DNA of 64,000 nt from Levilactobacillus yonginensis (GTDB lineage: Bacteria > Bacillota > Bacilli > Lactobacillales > Lactobacillaceae). The notes under the pieces are model-generated. The model saw only the letters and a list, made by a program, of their open reading frames with translations. It was not told the origin of the DNA and ran no database searches. Of the stretch, positions 36,113 through 49,606 are shown in pieces. The DNA is taken from the NCBI RefSeq assembly GCF_964065165.1, contig NZ_OZ061549.1:310001-374000 (forward strand). Reading direction: 5' to 3'. A program made the translations under genes and the position numbers. The stretch's first letter is position 1, and every line of letters begins with the position of its first letter.

Positions 36113-36229
36113 CGGTGCGTATGCGCCAATTCACACCTTGCGTGATGACTGGAGGGGTGCTCGCTAGCGAGTTCTCTGGTCAAATGAGCGTGGGGGAGGA
36201 AATCAAAAACTATTTGGAGGCATTTTATC
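36113..36229 (+). promoter_or_regulatory. structured 5' leader of rpsB
   Basis: Contains a hairpin in which ACTGGAG (36148-36154) pairs with CTCTGGT (36174-36180) and an inner CTCGC/GCGAG stem stacks above it, plus a small GCGTATGCGC hairpin near the 5' end. Likely a ribosomal-protein leader for autoregulation by S2; inferred from structure and position only. Confidence 0.5.
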
Positions 36230-37033
36230 ATGGCTGTTATTTCAATGAAACAACTGCTCGAAGCCGGTGTCCACTTTGGTCACCAAACCCGTCGTTGGAA
36301 CCCTAAGATGAAGCAATACATCTTCACGGAACGTAACGGTATCTACATCATCGACTTACAAAAGACGGTGAAGTTGATCGACGCTGCTTACAACTACATG
36401 AAGGACGAAGCTGCAAAGGGCGCCGTTGTTCTGTTTGTTGGTACGAAGAAGCAAGCTCAAGATTCTATCGAAGAAGAAGCTACCCGTGCTGGTCAGTACT
36501 ACGTTAACCACCGTTGGTTAGGTGGGACTTTGACCAACTGGGAAACCATCCAAACTCGGATCAAGCGTCTTAAAGATTTGAAGAAGATGGCTACTGACGG
36601 TACTTTTGATGTTCTTCCTAAGAAGGAAGTTTCCTTACTTAAGAAGTCACAAGACAAGTTGGAACGTTTCTTAGGTGGTATCGAAGACATGCCTAAGCTG
36701 CCTGACGTTATGTTTATCGTTGACCCTCGCAAGGAACAAATCGCTGTTCACGAAGCACAAAAGTTGAACATTCCGATCGTTGCTATGGTTGATACGAACA
36801 CTGACCCAGATGAAATTGACGTGGTTATCCCATCTAACGATGACGCTATCCGTGCCGTTCGTCTGATTACTTCTAAGATGGCTGATGCTATCGTTGAAGG
36901 CCGTCAGGGTGAAGACCAAGTTAACGAAAAGACCTTTGAAGGTCAAAAGTCTGATGCCGCTAAGGGCGACAAGAAGACCGCTGACAACTCAATGGAAAGC
37001 ATCGTTAACGCTGTCGAAGGCGACAACAAGTAA
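36230..37033 (+). CDS. rpsB: 30S ribosomal protein S2
   Basis: 267 residues; [29 protein letters not shown] N-terminus, VGTKKQAQ near 69 and the [16 protein letters not shown] block are diagnostic. The C-terminal tail (after about 235) is an unstructured Lys/Asp/Glu-rich extension common in lactobacilli. Strong RBS TTTGGAGGC. Codon use is that of a highly expressed gene. Followed by tsf. Confidence 0.98.
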   Translation: MAVISMKQLLEAGVHFGHQTRRWNPKMKQYIFTERNGIYIIDLQKTVKLIDAAYNYMKDEAAKGAVVLFVGTKKQAQDSIEEEATRAGQYYVNHRWLGGTLTNWETIQTRIKRLKDLKKMATDGTFDVLPKKEVSLLKKSQDKLERFLGGIEDMPKLPDVMFIVDPRKEQIAVHEAQKLNIPIVAMVDTNTDPDEIDVVIPSNDDAIRAVRLITSKMADAIVEGRQGEDQVNEKTFEGQKSDAAKGDKKTADNSMESIVNAVEGDNK

Positions 37034-37183
37034 TTAAATGCAAGGTAGCGGGTTAACTGCTACTTTCCAAATATAGATTTAAAGCACCTTAGGCTGGCTT
37101 AATGTTTAGGACCGATAATGGCCTGAGATTGAGTCAGTCTTTTTTGGTGAATTAGATGAAATGACAAAAGGAGGCCATTACAC

Positions 37184-38068
37184 ATGGCAAGCAAAATCAC
37201 TGCGGCACAAGTAAAAGAATTACGGGACAAGACCCAAGTTGGGATGATGGATGCTAAGAAGGCTCTGGTTGCTTCTGAAGGCGATATGGACAAAGCCATC
37301 GACTTCTTACGTGAAAAAGGTATCGCTAAGGCTAAGAAGAAGAGTGGCAACGTTGCTGCTAACGGTTTAGCTCGGGTGAAGGTTGACGGTAACACCGCCG
37401 CTATCATCGAAGTGAACTCAGAAACTGACTTCGTTGCAACCAACGACACCTTTAACGGTTTAGTTGACTTAGTTGCTGACACGATTGCTGCTAAGCAACC
37501 AGCTGACTTGGACGCAGCTTTAGCTTTACCAACAGCTGATGGGTCAACGATCAACGAAGAAATTGTTAAGACGACGCAAGTTACCAGTGAAAATGTGCAA
37601 TTACGTCGTTTCGCTATCGAAAAGAAGACGGACAGCCAAGTATTTGGTTCATACCTACACCAAGGTGGCCAAATTGCTGCTTTAGTTGTCTTGGAAGGCG
37701 CTGATGAAGCAACTGCTAAGGACGTTGCAATGCACGTTGCTGCTATCAACCCTGAATTTGTTTCTCGCGATGACATTCCTGCTGACCGTTTAGCTCACGA
37801 ACGTGAAGTCTTGAAGCAAGAAGCTCTGAACGAAGGCAAGCCTGAAAAGATCGTCGAAAAGATGGTCGAAGGCCGTTTACACAAGTTCTTGTCAGAAATC
37901 AGCTTAGCTGACCAACCATTCGTTAAAGATGGCGACCAAACTGTTAGCCAATTCGTTGCTAGCAAGGGTGGCAAGTTAGTCAACTTTGTTCGTTACGAAG
38001 TTGGTGAAGGAATCGAAAAGCCAACGGTTGATCTGGCTAAAGAAGTTCATGACCAAATCAACGGTTAA
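37184..38068 (+). CDS. tsf: elongation factor Ts
   Basis: 294 residues. Nucleotide exchange factor for EF-Tu. N-terminal UBA-like module with [16 protein letters not shown], and core [20 protein letters not shown] before the ATG. The 150-base gap after rpsB holds a weak hairpin and a T run, so the rpsB:tsf ratio may be tuned there. Confidence 0.98.
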   Translation: MASKITAAQVKELRDKTQVGMMDAKKALVASEGDMDKAIDFLREKGIAKAKKKSGNVAANGLARVKVDGNTAAIIEVNSETDFVATNDTFNGLVDLVADTIAAKQPADLDAALALPTADGSTINEEIVKTTQVTSENVQLRRFAIEKKTDSQVFGSYLHQGGQIAALVVLEGADEATAKDVAMHVAAINPEFVSRDDIPADRLAHEREVLKQEALNEGKPEKIVEKMVEGRLHKFLSEISLADQPFVKDGDQTVSQFVASKGGKLVNFVRYEVGEGIEKPTVDLAKEVHDQING

Positions 38069-38076
38069 TTTTTTGA

Positions 38077-38114
38077 AGAAAAGCGTAGATTCCGCTCGGA
38101 AACTACGCTTTTTT
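38077..38114 (+). terminator. terminator after tsf
   Basis: AAAAGCGTAG and CTACGCTTTT form a 10-bp stem with T run; loop about 14 bases with internal pairing. Confidence 0.88.
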
Positions 38115-38246
38115 GTTAGCTTCACGGGTGGTGTGCCGGTTAGTGATTGATTAAGGGCTACCCACATTTCAGAAATACAGCAAGAATTGTAAGGAAAATG
38201 GGTAATTCATCGCCCGTGACTATCACTAGCCCTGGGTTTATGATAG

Positions 38247-39002
<756 letters not shown>

Positions 39003-39003
39003 T

Positions 39004-39561
39004 ATGGCAGATCAGATAATTACAACTGCACAAGATAAAATGAAGAAGGCTGAAGAAGCCCTGAAACGTGAATTGGGAACGATTCGTGCCGGTCGGGCCA
39101 ACGCCAGCATCTTGAACCGGGTCATGGTCAACTACTACGGCGCTCAAACGCCATTGAACCAAGTGGCTGCCATTACGATTCCAGAACCACGGATTTTGAT
39201 GGTGACGCCTTACGACAAGTCTGCCTTGGAAGACATCGAGAAGGGCATCATGGAATCCGATGTTGGGATTACACCAGCTAATGACGGAACGGCTATTCGT
39301 TTGGTCATCCCACAATTAACCGAAGAACGGCGTAAAGAGATCGCCAAGACGGTTAAGTCCAAGGCTGAGGAGGGCAAAGTCGCTGTCAGAAATGTTCGGC
39401 GTGATGCAATGGACGCTGTTAAGAAGGGCCATAAGAATGGCGACTATACTGATGACGACCTGCACAACCTGGAAGATCAAGTTCAGAAGGTTACCGACAA
39501 GGCCATCAAGGGCGTTGACGCAATCGCCGCTGACAAGGAAAAAGAAGTTTTAACTGACTAA
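39004..39561 (+). CDS. frr: ribosome recycling factor
   Basis: 185 residues, canonical length. Splits post-termination ribosomes together with [33 protein letters not shown], and the C-terminal helix [14 protein letters not shown] are all present. Start one base after pyrH. Confidence 0.98.
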   Translation: MADQIITTAQDKMKKAEEALKRELGTIRAGRANASILNRVMVNYYGAQTPLNQVAAITIPEPRILMVTPYDKSALEDIEKGIMESDVGITPANDGTAIRLVIPQLTEERRKEIAKTVKSKAEEGKVAVRNVRRDAMDAVKKGHKNGDYTDDDLHNLEDQVQKVTDKAIKGVDAIAADKEKEVLTD

Positions 39562-39587
39562 AACCAACTGAGAAGGAGCGCTTAAAA

Positions 39588-40010
39588 ATGGCAGAAGAAA
39601 ACGAAAACAACCAAGACAACATGGAAATCACCCCAGGTTCTAAGGAATTTGGGAAAATGGTCTTTCGGCTGAACAACGCGGTTAATGCTGAAAATGTTTC
39701 AGTATTGAACTACAACGGTGCCGAACTTGAACAAATTCAGGAAGGCGTATACGCCCAACCCGCTTTTGTGAGTGATGATTTCAACTTGTTCTTTGTCATT
39801 ACGCAATTGATCGGTGATGACTGGATTATTTCTTTCTCCAAGGCAACCATCGAAAATGGCAACGAAATTACCGATTTGGGCGACCCATTACCAACTGGGG
39901 AAGGCCTGAATCTCTTGGGTGAAGTTAGCGCCGACGATGCTAACAACCTGTTGAGCTACTTTGGCACTTTAGTTGATGCCAAGCGTGGTGAATGGCGGTT
40001 AATTGAGTAA
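39588..40010 (+). CDS. conserved acidic hypothetical protein between frr and uppS
   Basis: 140 residues, very acidic (starts MAEENENNQDNMEITPGSKE). No signal peptide or membrane helix. The region FNLFFVITQLIGDDWIISFSKA suggests a beta-rich globular fold. I do not recognise the family. AAGGAG precedes the ATG; a terminator follows, so it is the last gene of the pyrH-frr transcript. Such a gene is absent from the textbook frr-uppS order. Confidence 0.75.
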   Translation: MAEENENNQDNMEITPGSKEFGKMVFRLNNAVNAENVSVLNYNGAELEQIQEGVYAQPAFVSDDFNLFFVITQLIGDDWIISFSKATIENGNEITDLGDPLPTGEGLNLLGEVSADDANNLLSYFGTLVDAKRGEWRLIE

Positions 40011-40043
40011 GCCGGTCAAAAAACTAAATTTTTGCTCAATTTA

Positions 40044-40076
40044 GGGGCCGGGATAGTTTCCCGGTCCTTTTTTTGT
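40044..40076 (+). terminator. terminator before uppS
   Basis: GGCCGGGA-TAGT-TTCCCGGTCC stem with seven T. Confidence 0.85.
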
Positions 40077-40113
40077 TATGATGAGAGGTTGTAAAGACCA
40101 ATGGAGGTGCGCC

Positions 40114-40902
40114 GTGTTTTCTTTTTTAAATAAGGATCAAACTACAGGTGAAGTTGAAGAACGGCAATTAGATGAGACCAATATTCCCGCTCACGTTGCC
40201 ATTATTATGGATGGTAATGGTCGTTGGGCTCAGCAACGCCATTTACCGCGAATTGCGGGTCACAAACAGGGCATGAATACTGTTAAAACGGTGGCAATGG
40301 CTGCTAGTAATCTTGGGGTCAAAGTCTTGACCTTGTACGCTTTTTCTACTGAAAATTGGAAACGGCCGTCAGCAGAAGTTAATTATCTGATGAAGTTGCC
40401 CGTCGACTTCTTTGGGACGTTCGTGCCTGATTTGGTGAAAAATAATATCCGCGTCAAAGTCATGGGGTACACTGATCAGTTGCCAGCGGCAACGCAAAAG
40501 GCGGTCAACGATGCGATTGCGGATACCAAAGATTGTACCGGAATGGTGTTGAACTTTGCCTTAAATTATGGCGGGCGTGCTGAGATTGTCACGGCTGTTC
40601 AAAAGCTGGCTGAACAGGTGCAAACTGGTCAGTTGACTGCCACTGATATTGATGATGACGCCATCGACCGAGAATTGATGACGGCTGATTTGGGCGAACT
40701 ACGGGACCCCGATCTTTTGATTCGGACGAGTGGTGAAGAACGACTCTCTAATTTCATGCTCTGGCAGGTGGCCTACAGTGAGTTTGTCTTCACCCAGCAA
40801 CACTGGCCAGATTTTGATCAAACGGCGTTAGAACAAGCAATTTATGAGTATCAACAGCGTCACCGTCGTTTTGGTGGGTTAGCCACCGACAACACGAAAT
40901 AA
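40114..40902 (+). CDS. uppS: isoprenyl transferase (undecaprenyl diphosphate synthase)
   Basis: 262 residues from GTG 40114, which has GGAGGTGC upstream; the longer frame from 40078 starts inside the terminator. Makes the C55 lipid carrier for peptidoglycan and teichoic acid. HVAIIMDGNGRWAQQR with the catalytic Asp near 39, YAFSTENWKRP, and LIRTSGEERLSNFMLWQ are diagnostic. Next to cdsA with a 23-base gap. Confidence 0.97.
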   Translation: MFSFLNKDQTTGEVEERQLDETNIPAHVAIIMDGNGRWAQQRHLPRIAGHKQGMNTVKTVAMAASNLGVKVLTLYAFSTENWKRPSAEVNYLMKLPVDFFGTFVPDLVKNNIRVKVMGYTDQLPAATQKAVNDAIADTKDCTGMVLNFALNYGGRAEIVTAVQKLAEQVQTGQLTATDIDDDAIDRELMTADLGELRDPDLLIRTSGEERLSNFMLWQVAYSEFVFTQQHWPDFDQTALEQAIYEYQQRHRRFGGLATDNTK

Positions 40903-40925
40903 AATTGAATTGAGGAGCTTGTGAA

Positions 40926-41714
40926 ATGAGACAACGGGTTATTACAGCAGTTGTTGCGTTGATTATCTTTATTCCCATTATCATTGCTGGGGGTATCTGG
41001 GTAGATATCGCGGCCGTTGCTTTAGGGTTAGTAGCACTTTCTGAAGTGCTGATCATGCGGAAGAAACTTTTGGTCAGTCCAGAGGCTTGGATTTCTGGAA
41101 TTGGGATCATTGCGGTGATTGCCCCCACGAGTTGGTGGGATTGGTTACCCAGTTATTTAAATCCTTGGTACATCGTTTACCTATTTGTCCTGCTATTATT
41201 GTTGCGGACGGTGGTTTCCAAGAACCGGTTCTCATTCGACGATGCCGGCGTGATTACCTTGAGCATGTTATACATCGGAATTGGGTTCCACTTCTTTATT
41301 GAAGCTAGAGGCGTTGGCTTGGTGGCCTTATTGTACGCGCTCTTCATTGTTTGGACGACGGACTCTGGTGCCTACATGATTGGACGTAAGATTGGGAAAA
41401 ATAAATTAGCGCCCCACATCAGCCCTAACAAGACCTGGGAAGGCTCAATTGGTGGGACGCTGGTCGCAACCATCGTTGGAACCATCTTCTGGTACTTCTA
41501 CCCAATTGGGAACTTTAACTTGGGAATCATGATTTTATTGACGCTGATTTTCTCCGTTACCGGTCAGTTTGGCGACCTGGTTGAGTCTGCTTTGAAACGG
41601 TATTACGGTGTTAAGGATTCGGGTAAGATTTTACCTGGACATGGTGGTATTTTGGATCGGTTCGATAGTTTATTGTTAGTTCTTCCCGTCATTCACCTCT
41701 TTGGGTTGATCTAA
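40926..41714 (+). CDS. cdsA: phosphatidate cytidylyltransferase
   Basis: 262-residue polytopic membrane enzyme, PA + CTP to CDP-diacylglycerol. The C-terminal signature (KRYYGVKDSGKILPGHGGILDR, split here as SGKILPGHGGILDR at about 238-251) with its conserved Asp is present. About eight hydrophobic helices. It follows uppS and precedes rseP. Confidence 0.96.
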   Translation: MRQRVITAVVALIIFIPIIIAGGIWVDIAAVALGLVALSEVLIMRKKLLVSPEAWISGIGIIAVIAPTSWWDWLPSYLNPWYIVYLFVLLLLLRTVVSKNRFSFDDAGVITLSMLYIGIGFHFFIEARGVGLVALLYALFIVWTTDSGAYMIGRKIGKNKLAPHISPNKTWEGSIGGTLVATIVGTIFWYFYPIGNFNLGIMILLTLIFSVTGQFGDLVESALKRYYGVKDSGKILPGHGGILDRFDSLLLVLPVIHLFGLI

Positions 41715-41808
41715 GTCTAGCTGTTCGCTTGCGTCTCAGCGGGTCGTTAAGGTATGCTAGGGAGCAGGTAAAAAACAACGAACAGTACTTGAAGAAGGGA
41801 CGACATCT

Positions 41809-43086
41809 GTGATTACAACGATTATTACCTTTATCATTGTTTTTGGGATTTTGGTAATCGTGCATGAGTTTGGGCACTTTTACTTTGCCAAGCGAGGCGG
41901 TATCCTGGTTCGGGAGTTCTCTATCGGGATGGGTCCCAAACTGGTCTATCACCGGGGAAAGGATGGCACGACTTATACGTTGCGCCTCCTCCCCGTCGGT
42001 GGGTACGTCCGCATGGCGGGTGCTGAAGACGACGAAGAAGAATTGAAACCTGGAACACCCGTTAGCCTCTACGTTGGGGATGACGAGAAGGTTCAACGCA
42101 TTAATACCAGTAAAAAGTCGACGTTGTTCAACGGTATTCCGTTGGAAGTAACGGGCACTGATTTGGAAGAAGAACTCTGGATTGAGGGTTACGAGAATGG
42201 CGACGAATCCGAAGTCAAGCGCTATTCAGTGGCTCACGACGCTACAATTATAGAAAGTGACGGCACTGAGCTGCAAATTGCGCCGAAGGACGTTCAATTT
42301 CAATCCGCTTCTTTGGGCCGTCGTTTGATGACCAACTTTGCTGGACCGATGAACAACATCTTTTTGGCAATCATTGCCTACATGTTGATGGCCTTCGTGC
42401 AGGGTGGTGTGCCCATGGGCACTAACCAGGTTACGGTGGCAAGTTCACCGGTCTCGGTGGCACAAAAAGCCGGCATTAAGACTAATGACAAGATTATGGC
42501 AGTTGATGGCAAGAAGACCAGTAGTTGGACTGATCTGAGTACCGCTATTCAACCCCGGGCCAACCAGAAGACCACGTTAACGATCAAACGGGGGTCAACG
42601 ACGAAACAAATCGTGTTGAAACCAGCTGGTCAAAAGTCCAATGGGAAGACTGTCGGGATGATTGGTATCACTCAGGCACAGAATAAACACGTAGGAGCCA
42701 TCCTGGCTTCTGGCTTTACACAGACTTGGATGATGACCAAGACCTTGTTAGGTGCGCTCTGGAGTATGGTTTCTGGCCATTTTAGTTTGAACGATTTGGG
42801 TGGTCCGGTGGCCATCTTTGCGACGACTTCTCAAGCCACCAAGTTTGGGATGGTTGGGGTGCTGAACTTCTTGGCTTTCCTATCGATCAACTTGGCAATT
42901 GTCAATTTAATCCCAATTCCAGCCCTAGATGGTGGTAAAATATTATTAAACATAATTGAGGCCATCCGACGCAAGCCGCTTTCAGAAAACGTGGAAGCTG
43001 GGATTACGCTGGTTGGAGTGGGGTTCTTAGTTCTACTGATGTTGCTAGTCACGTGGAACGATATTGAACGCTTCTTCATTCATTAA
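41809..43086 (+). CDS. rseP: RIP zinc metalloprotease RseP (Eep-like)
   Basis: 425 residues. Site-2 intramembrane protease. HEFGH at residues 20-24 in the first helix, PDZ domain (about 195-275) and NLIPIPALDGG in the third helix. Cleaves membrane-bound anti-sigma factors or residual signal peptides; targets here unknown. GTG start 41809 with GAAGGGA. Confidence 0.95.
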   Translation: MITTIITFIIVFGILVIVHEFGHFYFAKRGGILVREFSIGMGPKLVYHRGKDGTTYTLRLLPVGGYVRMAGAEDDEEELKPGTPVSLYVGDDEKVQRINTSKKSTLFNGIPLEVTGTDLEEELWIEGYENGDESEVKRYSVAHDATIIESDGTELQIAPKDVQFQSASLGRRLMTNFAGPMNNIFLAIIAYMLMAFVQGGVPMGTNQVTVASSPVSVAQKAGIKTNDKIMAVDGKKTSSWTDLSTAIQPRANQKTTLTIKRGSTTKQIVLKPAGQKSNGKTVGMIGITQAQNKHVGAILASGFTQTWMMTKTLLGALWSMVSGHFSLNDLGGPVAIFATTSQATKFGMVGVLNFLAFLSINLAIVNLIPIPALDGGKILLNIIEAIRRKPLSENVEAGITLVGVGFLVLLMLLVTWNDIERFFIH

Positions 43087-43106
43087 CAGAATTAAGACGT
43101 CACTAG

Positions 43107-44831
<1,725 letters not shown>

Positions 44832-44840
44832 GTTTACCGT

Positions 44841-44870
44841 AAAGACCAGCATTCACGGCTGGTCTTTTTC
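44841..44870 (+). terminator. terminator after proS
   Basis: AAAGACCAGC-ATTCAC-GGCTGGTCTTT stem followed by a short T run. Confidence 0.88.
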
Positions 44871-44936
44871 TAACGACACATGCGATGGTGTCCGGTTAGT
44901 CGGGCCATCGTTCAATGAGATGAAAGGAGTTTCCTC

Positions 44937-47900
44937 GTGGACGAAGATCGCCATGCTTTATTTGAAAAATTATTACAACAACTAGACCTCACGGAAATGG
45001 CTGATCAGCCGTACTATCAAACGGCGACCATTGACCATTTGACCGTACACGAACAGTCACGCCGGTGGCACTTTTTCTTGAAGATGTCGACTATTTTACC
45101 ATTCACCGCTTTTGTTGATTTCCACAATCACTTACAGGTGGCTTTCCGCGAAATTGCGATGGTTGAGGCCACCATTGAAGTGGCTGAACCTGAATTGACG
45201 AGCCGCTTATTGGGAGATTACTGGGAATGGATCATCAAGAATAGTGGTTTAACGGGTAACTTGGTTCAGGAACTATGTCAGTCACAAGTGCCAGAACTGG
45301 ATAGTGATGGTCGGGTTCTGCTGTACGCACAGAACGAGGTGGTTAAGGATTTCCTGACTAATCAGGCCCTAGGGCCAATTGAAGATAGCTACGTGGATGC
45401 TGGTTTCCCTAAGTTCAATATCCACGTCATGGTAGATGAATCACGGTCGCAGGCTAAGATTGATGAGTTTAAAGCCCGTCAGGAGAAGACGGATGCCCAG
45501 TTGGCTCAACAAGCGGCTGTTGCCATTGAGAAAGCTAATCAGAGGCGACAGGAGGATGTCCCGGCTGCCAGTGGGCCCACTCAGATTGGTCGTCAAATCA
45601 AGGGTGACCAGCCAACGTTACGGATGGTAGATATTACCCAAGAGGAACGGTCCGTCATTGTTGAAGGGTATATCTTCGACAAGGAAGTTCGGAAATTGCG
45701 GTCCGGTCGCCAGTTATTGACAATCAAAATTACCGATTATACATCGTCCATTTCCGTCAAGAAATTCTCGAAGGGTGCTGAAGACGAGGCCCAATTTGCT
45801 GGTATTGAAGAGGGTAGCTGGGTCAAAGTACGTGGGAGCGTTCAAGAGGACAGCTACGTTCGAGACCTCGTTTTGACGGCGTATGATATTAACCAAGTTA
45901 AGCACGCCACGCGTCAGGACACTGCACCAGAGGGTGAAAAACGGGTGGAGCTTCATCTACACACGACCATGAGCCAGATGGACGCTACCAACCCGATTGG
46001 CGATTACGTCAGTCAAGCTAAAAAGTGGGGCATGCCCGCACTAGCCATTACAGATCACGCTGACCTTCAAGGGTTCCCGGCAGCATTTAATGCGGGGGCT
46101 AAGGCTGGCGTAAAGATGCTCTACGGGGTTGAGGCTAACCTGGTGGACGATGGGGTACCAATTGGATACAACAGCGCTCACGAGCCGTTAGACGGTGCAA
46201 CGTACGTGGTCTTTGACGTGGAAACGACGGGACTATCTGCCATCTATGACAAAGTTATTGAATTGTCAGCCGTCAAAATGCAACACAAGAACGTAGTTGA
46301 CCAATTTGAGGAATTTATTGATCCCGGTTTCCCATTGTCTGAACAGACGACGAACCTGACGAGTATCACGGATGATATGGTAGCTGGATCGAAGTCTGAA
46401 GAAGAGGTCTTCAAACTCTTCCGAGAATTCTGTGGCGACGCAATTATTGTCGGCCATAACGTCACGTTTGACGTGGGATTCATGAACACTGGGTATAAAC
46501 GCCATGGGATGCCGGAAATTCCTAACCCCATCATTGATACGTTGACGCTAGCGCGCTTTCTGTACCCAACTCTGAAGAGTTACCGGTTGAACACACTGGC
46601 CAAGCGGTTCCACGTTAGCTTGGAGCATCATCACCGGGCCGTCTACGATGCGGAGTCGACTGGTCATCTGAACTACCTATTCTTGAAGGATGCAGAGGAA
46701 CGCTACGACATTCAGTATCACGACCAGCTGAACGATCACATGACCGATAACGATGCGTACAAGCACGCGCGGCCGAGTCATGCGATTCTAATTGCGAAGA
46801 CGCAGGCTGGCTTGAAAAACATGTTCAAGCTAGTCTCGGCATCTAACGTCGACTACTACTACCGGGTGCCCCGGGTGCCCCGTAGTGTACTCGACCACTA
46901 TCGTGATGGCATCATCGTGGGTTCTGCCTGTTCATCGGGTGAGGTCTTCACGGCCATGATGCAAAAGGGCCAGGTCGAAGCTGCCGCCAAGGCAAAGTAC
47001 TACGACTATTTGGAAGTCCAACCCAAGGCGGCTTACCAGCCGTTGATTGATTCTGGATTGATTGCTGATGAGGCGAACCTGGAAGAAATTGTGGGGAACA
47101 TGGTCAAGCTGGGTCATGACTTGAATAAGCCGGTGGTTGCCACCGGGGACGTTCACTACTTGAATCCAGAGGACTACATTTACCGGAAGATCCTGATTCA
47201 CTCGCAGGGGGGCGCCAATCCGCTCAACCGACAGGAATTGCCAGATGCTCACTTCATGACGACGGACGAAATGCTGAAGGACTTTGCTTATTTGGGTGAA
47301 GAAACAGCCAAAGAAATCGTGGTCACCAACACCCAGCAGATTGCCAATGATGTGGATGATGTTCATCCATTGAAAGATAAGCTCTACACGCCACGGATGG
47401 AGGGGGCCGAAGATGAAATCCGGCAACGAACCATGGATACCGCTCATGCGTGGTACGGAGACCCGCTACCTGAATTGGTACAACATCGAGTGGACCGGGA
47501 ATTGAAGTCGATCATTGGAAACGGATTCTCTGTGATCTACTTGATTGCCCAACGACTAGTAGCTAAGTCCAATAAGGATGGTTACTTGGTTGGGTCTCGG
47601 GGGTCCGTTGGATCCAGTGTGGTCGCAACGTTTACGGGAATCACTGAGGTGAACCCTCTGCCACCCCACTACCGTTGTCCCAAGTGTCAGTATTCTCATT
47701 TCTATACCAAAGGGGAATATAGTTCTGGGTACGATTTACCGGAAAAGGATTGTCCGAACTGTGGGACGCTCATGATTGGTGACGGTCATAACATTCCTTT
47801 CGAAACTTTCTTGGGATTCAAAGGGAACAAGGTCCCCGATATTGATTTGAACTTCTCTGGGGACTATCAACCAATCGCCCATAACTATACTAAGGTGTTG

Positions 47901-49268
47901 TTCGGTGAGAAGAACGTGTACCGGGCCGGAACGATCGGTACCGTGGCCGACAAGACGGCTTACGGGTACGTGAAGGCCTACGAGCGTGATACGGAGCAGA
48001 CGTTCCGGGGCGCTGAGATCGACCGACTGGCTAAGGGCGCAACCGGGGTCAAGCGGACGACTGGACAACATCCCGCGGGAATCATTGTTGTGCCGGATTA
48101 CATGGATATTTACGACTTTACGCCGATCCAGTACCCAGCCGATGACCAAAACGCGGCTTGGCAAACGACCCACTTTGATTTCCATTCGATTCACGACAAC
48201 ATTTTAAAAATTGATATTCTGGGACACGATGACCCCACGATGATTCGGACACTGCAAGATTTGTCTGGGGTCGATCCTCAGACGATTCCCATGGATGATC
48301 CGGGTGTCATGGCGTTGTTCTCCGGGACAGATTCCTTGGGCGTGACGCCAGAACAGATTCAGTCTAAAACTGGGACGCTCGGTGTGCCTGAATTTGGGAC
48401 GCGGTTTGTGCGGGGAATGCTCGAAGAAACCCATCCAAAGAACTACTCGCAATTGCTTCAAATTTCTGGTCTGTCTCACGGGACTGACGTGTGGTTGGGT
48501 AATGCCGAAGAATTAATTAAAAACGGTACTGCCACCATCGCTAACGTGATTGGGTGCCGGGATAACATCATGACCGACTTAATCAACTTCGGTCTTGATT
48601 CCGAAACGTCGTTCCAAGTAATGGAGCACGTGCGGAAGGGCCGAGGGATTCCGGATGAATGGCAGGAGAAGATGAAGGCGACGGACTGTCCGGACTGGTA
48701 CATTGATTCTTGCTTGAAGATTAAGTACATGTTCCCCCGGGCCCATGCCGCTGCTTACGTGTTAATGGCGTTGCGCGTGGCCTACTTCAAGGTTTATTTC
48801 CCAATCATCTACTACGCGGCTTACTTCTCCGTGCGGGCGGATGACTTCGACGTCGTTTCCATGTCTCAGGGGAAAACGGCGGTTAAGGCAGCGATGAAGG
48901 CCATCACTGATCAGGGGATGGATGCGTCGACTAAGGATAAAAACTTGTTAACAGTCCTGGAACTGGCCAACGAAATGCTGGAACGGGGTTACAAGTTTAA
49001 GATGATTGACCTGGAAAAGTCTGATGCGGCCGATTGGATCATTGACGGTGACACGTTGATTGCACCATTCCAAGCAGCTCCAGGGCTAGGCCTGAACGTT
49101 GCCAAGCAAATCGTGGCTGCGCGAAATGATCGGGCGTTCATCTCTAAGGAAGATCTGGCCAAGCGAGGCAAGGTCTCCAAGACCATCATTGACTTTATGA
49201 CGGAAAATGGTGTGCTGAACGGCTTACCAGATGAAAACCAATTGAGTCTATTTGACGATATGATGTAG
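44937..49268 (+). CDS. polC: DNA polymerase III alpha subunit, PolC type
   Basis: 1443 residues, full length. Replicative polymerase of low-GC Gram-positives. Domain order: N-terminal DnaX/DnaB-binding domain and OB fold (to about 330), PHP domain ([10 protein letters not shown] near 339), inserted 3'-5' exonuclease of the DEDDh class ([11 protein letters not shown] near 424, [10 protein letters not shown] near 565), second PHP part, zinc-binding CPKCQ and CPNCG near 914-940, polymerase catalytic acidic residues in [10 protein letters not shown] near 968, and C-terminal thumb/HhH region. Start GTG 44937 with AAAGGAG. Confidence 0.98.
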   Translation: MDEDRHALFEKLLQQLDLTEMADQPYYQTATIDHLTVHEQSRRWHFFLKMSTILPFTAFVDFHNHLQVAFREIAMVEATIEVAEPELTSRLLGDYWEWIIKNSGLTGNLVQELCQSQVPELDSDGRVLLYAQNEVVKDFLTNQALGPIEDSYVDAGFPKFNIHVMVDESRSQAKIDEFKARQEKTDAQLAQQAAVAIEKANQRRQEDVPAASGPTQIGRQIKGDQPTLRMVDITQEERSVIVEGYIFDKEVRKLRSGRQLLTIKITDYTSSISVKKFSKGAEDEAQFAGIEEGSWVKVRGSVQEDSYVRDLVLTAYDINQVKHATRQDTAPEGEKRVELHLHTTMSQMDATNPIGDYVSQAKKWGMPALAITDHADLQGFPAAFNAGAKAGVKMLYGVEANLVDDGVPIGYNSAHEPLDGATYVVFDVETTGLSAIYDKVIELSAVKMQHKNVVDQFEEFIDPGFPLSEQTTNLTSITDDMVAGSKSEEEVFKLFREFCGDAIIVGHNVTFDVGFMNTGYKRHGMPEIPNPIIDTLTLARFLYPTLKSYRLNTLAKRFHVSLEHHHRAVYDAESTGHLNYLFLKDAEERYDIQYHDQLNDHMTDNDAYKHARPSHAILIAKTQAGLKNMFKLVSASNVDYYYRVPRVPRSVLDHYRDGIIVGSACSSGEVFTAMMQKGQVEAAAKAKYYDYLEVQPKAAYQPLIDSGLIADEANLEEIVGNMVKLGHDLNKPVVATGDVHYLNPEDYIYRKILIHSQGGANPLNRQELPDAHFMTTDEMLKDFAYLGEETAKEIVVTNTQQIANDVDDVHPLKDKLYTPRMEGAEDEIRQRTMDTAHAWYGDPLPELVQHRVDRELKSIIGNGFSVIYLIAQRLVAKSNKDGYLVGSRGSVGSSVVATFTGITEVNPLPPHYRCPKCQYSHFYTKGEYSSGYDLPEKDCPNCGTLMIGDGHNIPFETFLGFKGNKVPDIDLNFSGDYQPIAHNYTKVLFGEKNVYRAGTIGTVADKTAYGYVKAYERDTEQTFRGAEIDRLAKGATGVKRTTGQHPAGIIVVPDYMDIYDFTPIQYPADDQNAAWQTTHFDFHSIHDNILKIDILGHDDPTMIRTLQDLSGVDPQTIPMDDPGVMALFSGTDSLGVTPEQIQSKTGTLGVPEFGTRFVRGMLEETHPKNYSQLLQISGLSHGTDVWLGNAEELIKNGTATIANVIGCRDNIMTDLINFGLDSETSFQVMEHVRKGRGIPDEWQEKMKATDCPDWYIDSCLKIKYMFPRAHAAAYVLMALRVAYFKVYFPIIYYAAYFSVRADDFDVVSMSQGKTAVKAAMKAITDQGMDASTKDKNLLTVLELANEMLERGYKFKMIDLEKSDAADWIIDGDTLIAPFQAAPGLGLNVAKQIVAARNDRAFISKEDLAKRGKVSKTIIDFMTENGVLNGLPDENQLSLFDDMM

Positions 49269-49337
49269 CGAACGGTAAACACCGCGACAACATTTGCCGA
49301 AGGAAAAGACGTTTGCGGGTTTGTCATAAACGCCACA

Positions 49338-49379
49338 GAAAGGTTCGACTTAGCAAGCTGCTGAGCCGAGCCTTTTTTG
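49338..49379 (+). terminator. terminator after polC
   Basis: AGGTTCGACTTAG and CTGAGCCGAGCCT pair with a few wobbles and mismatches around CAAGCTG; six T follow. Confidence 0.75.
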
Positions 49380-49444
49380 ATGTTATTAGGCCAAGAATAG
49401 TAAGGCGTTATAGGCTTAAAATTAGTCTCACCGGGCCACCTGCG

Positions 49445-49606
49445 GCTGTCAGAGATTCCGCCTGCTGTGGGGAACGCCTACGGGCTGAGAAGCGGTCCTT
49501 CGGCTCGGTTTGAAGCCTGTAAAACCACCAGTCTCCAAACGCGTCCCACGCTGTAAGCCGAGAATCGGCTAACACCGTCGACACAGCTGGCTCCACCTCT
49601 GACAGC
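49445..49606 (-). repeat. structured intergenic element, copy B
   Basis: 162 bases on the minus strand. The ends GCTGTCAGAG and CTCTGACAGC are perfectly complementary. Inside are an AGCCGA/TCGGCT hairpin and the core GGCTTCAAACCGAG (minus strand of 49504-49517), preceded by GGAGAC and GGTGG. It shares an identical 19-base run with copy C (49568-49586 here). Confidence 0.7.

Noticed and set aside
36115..36306. 63-codon frame overlapping the rpsB start
   Set aside because: It lies in the structured leader and runs out of frame into rpsB; no translation signal.
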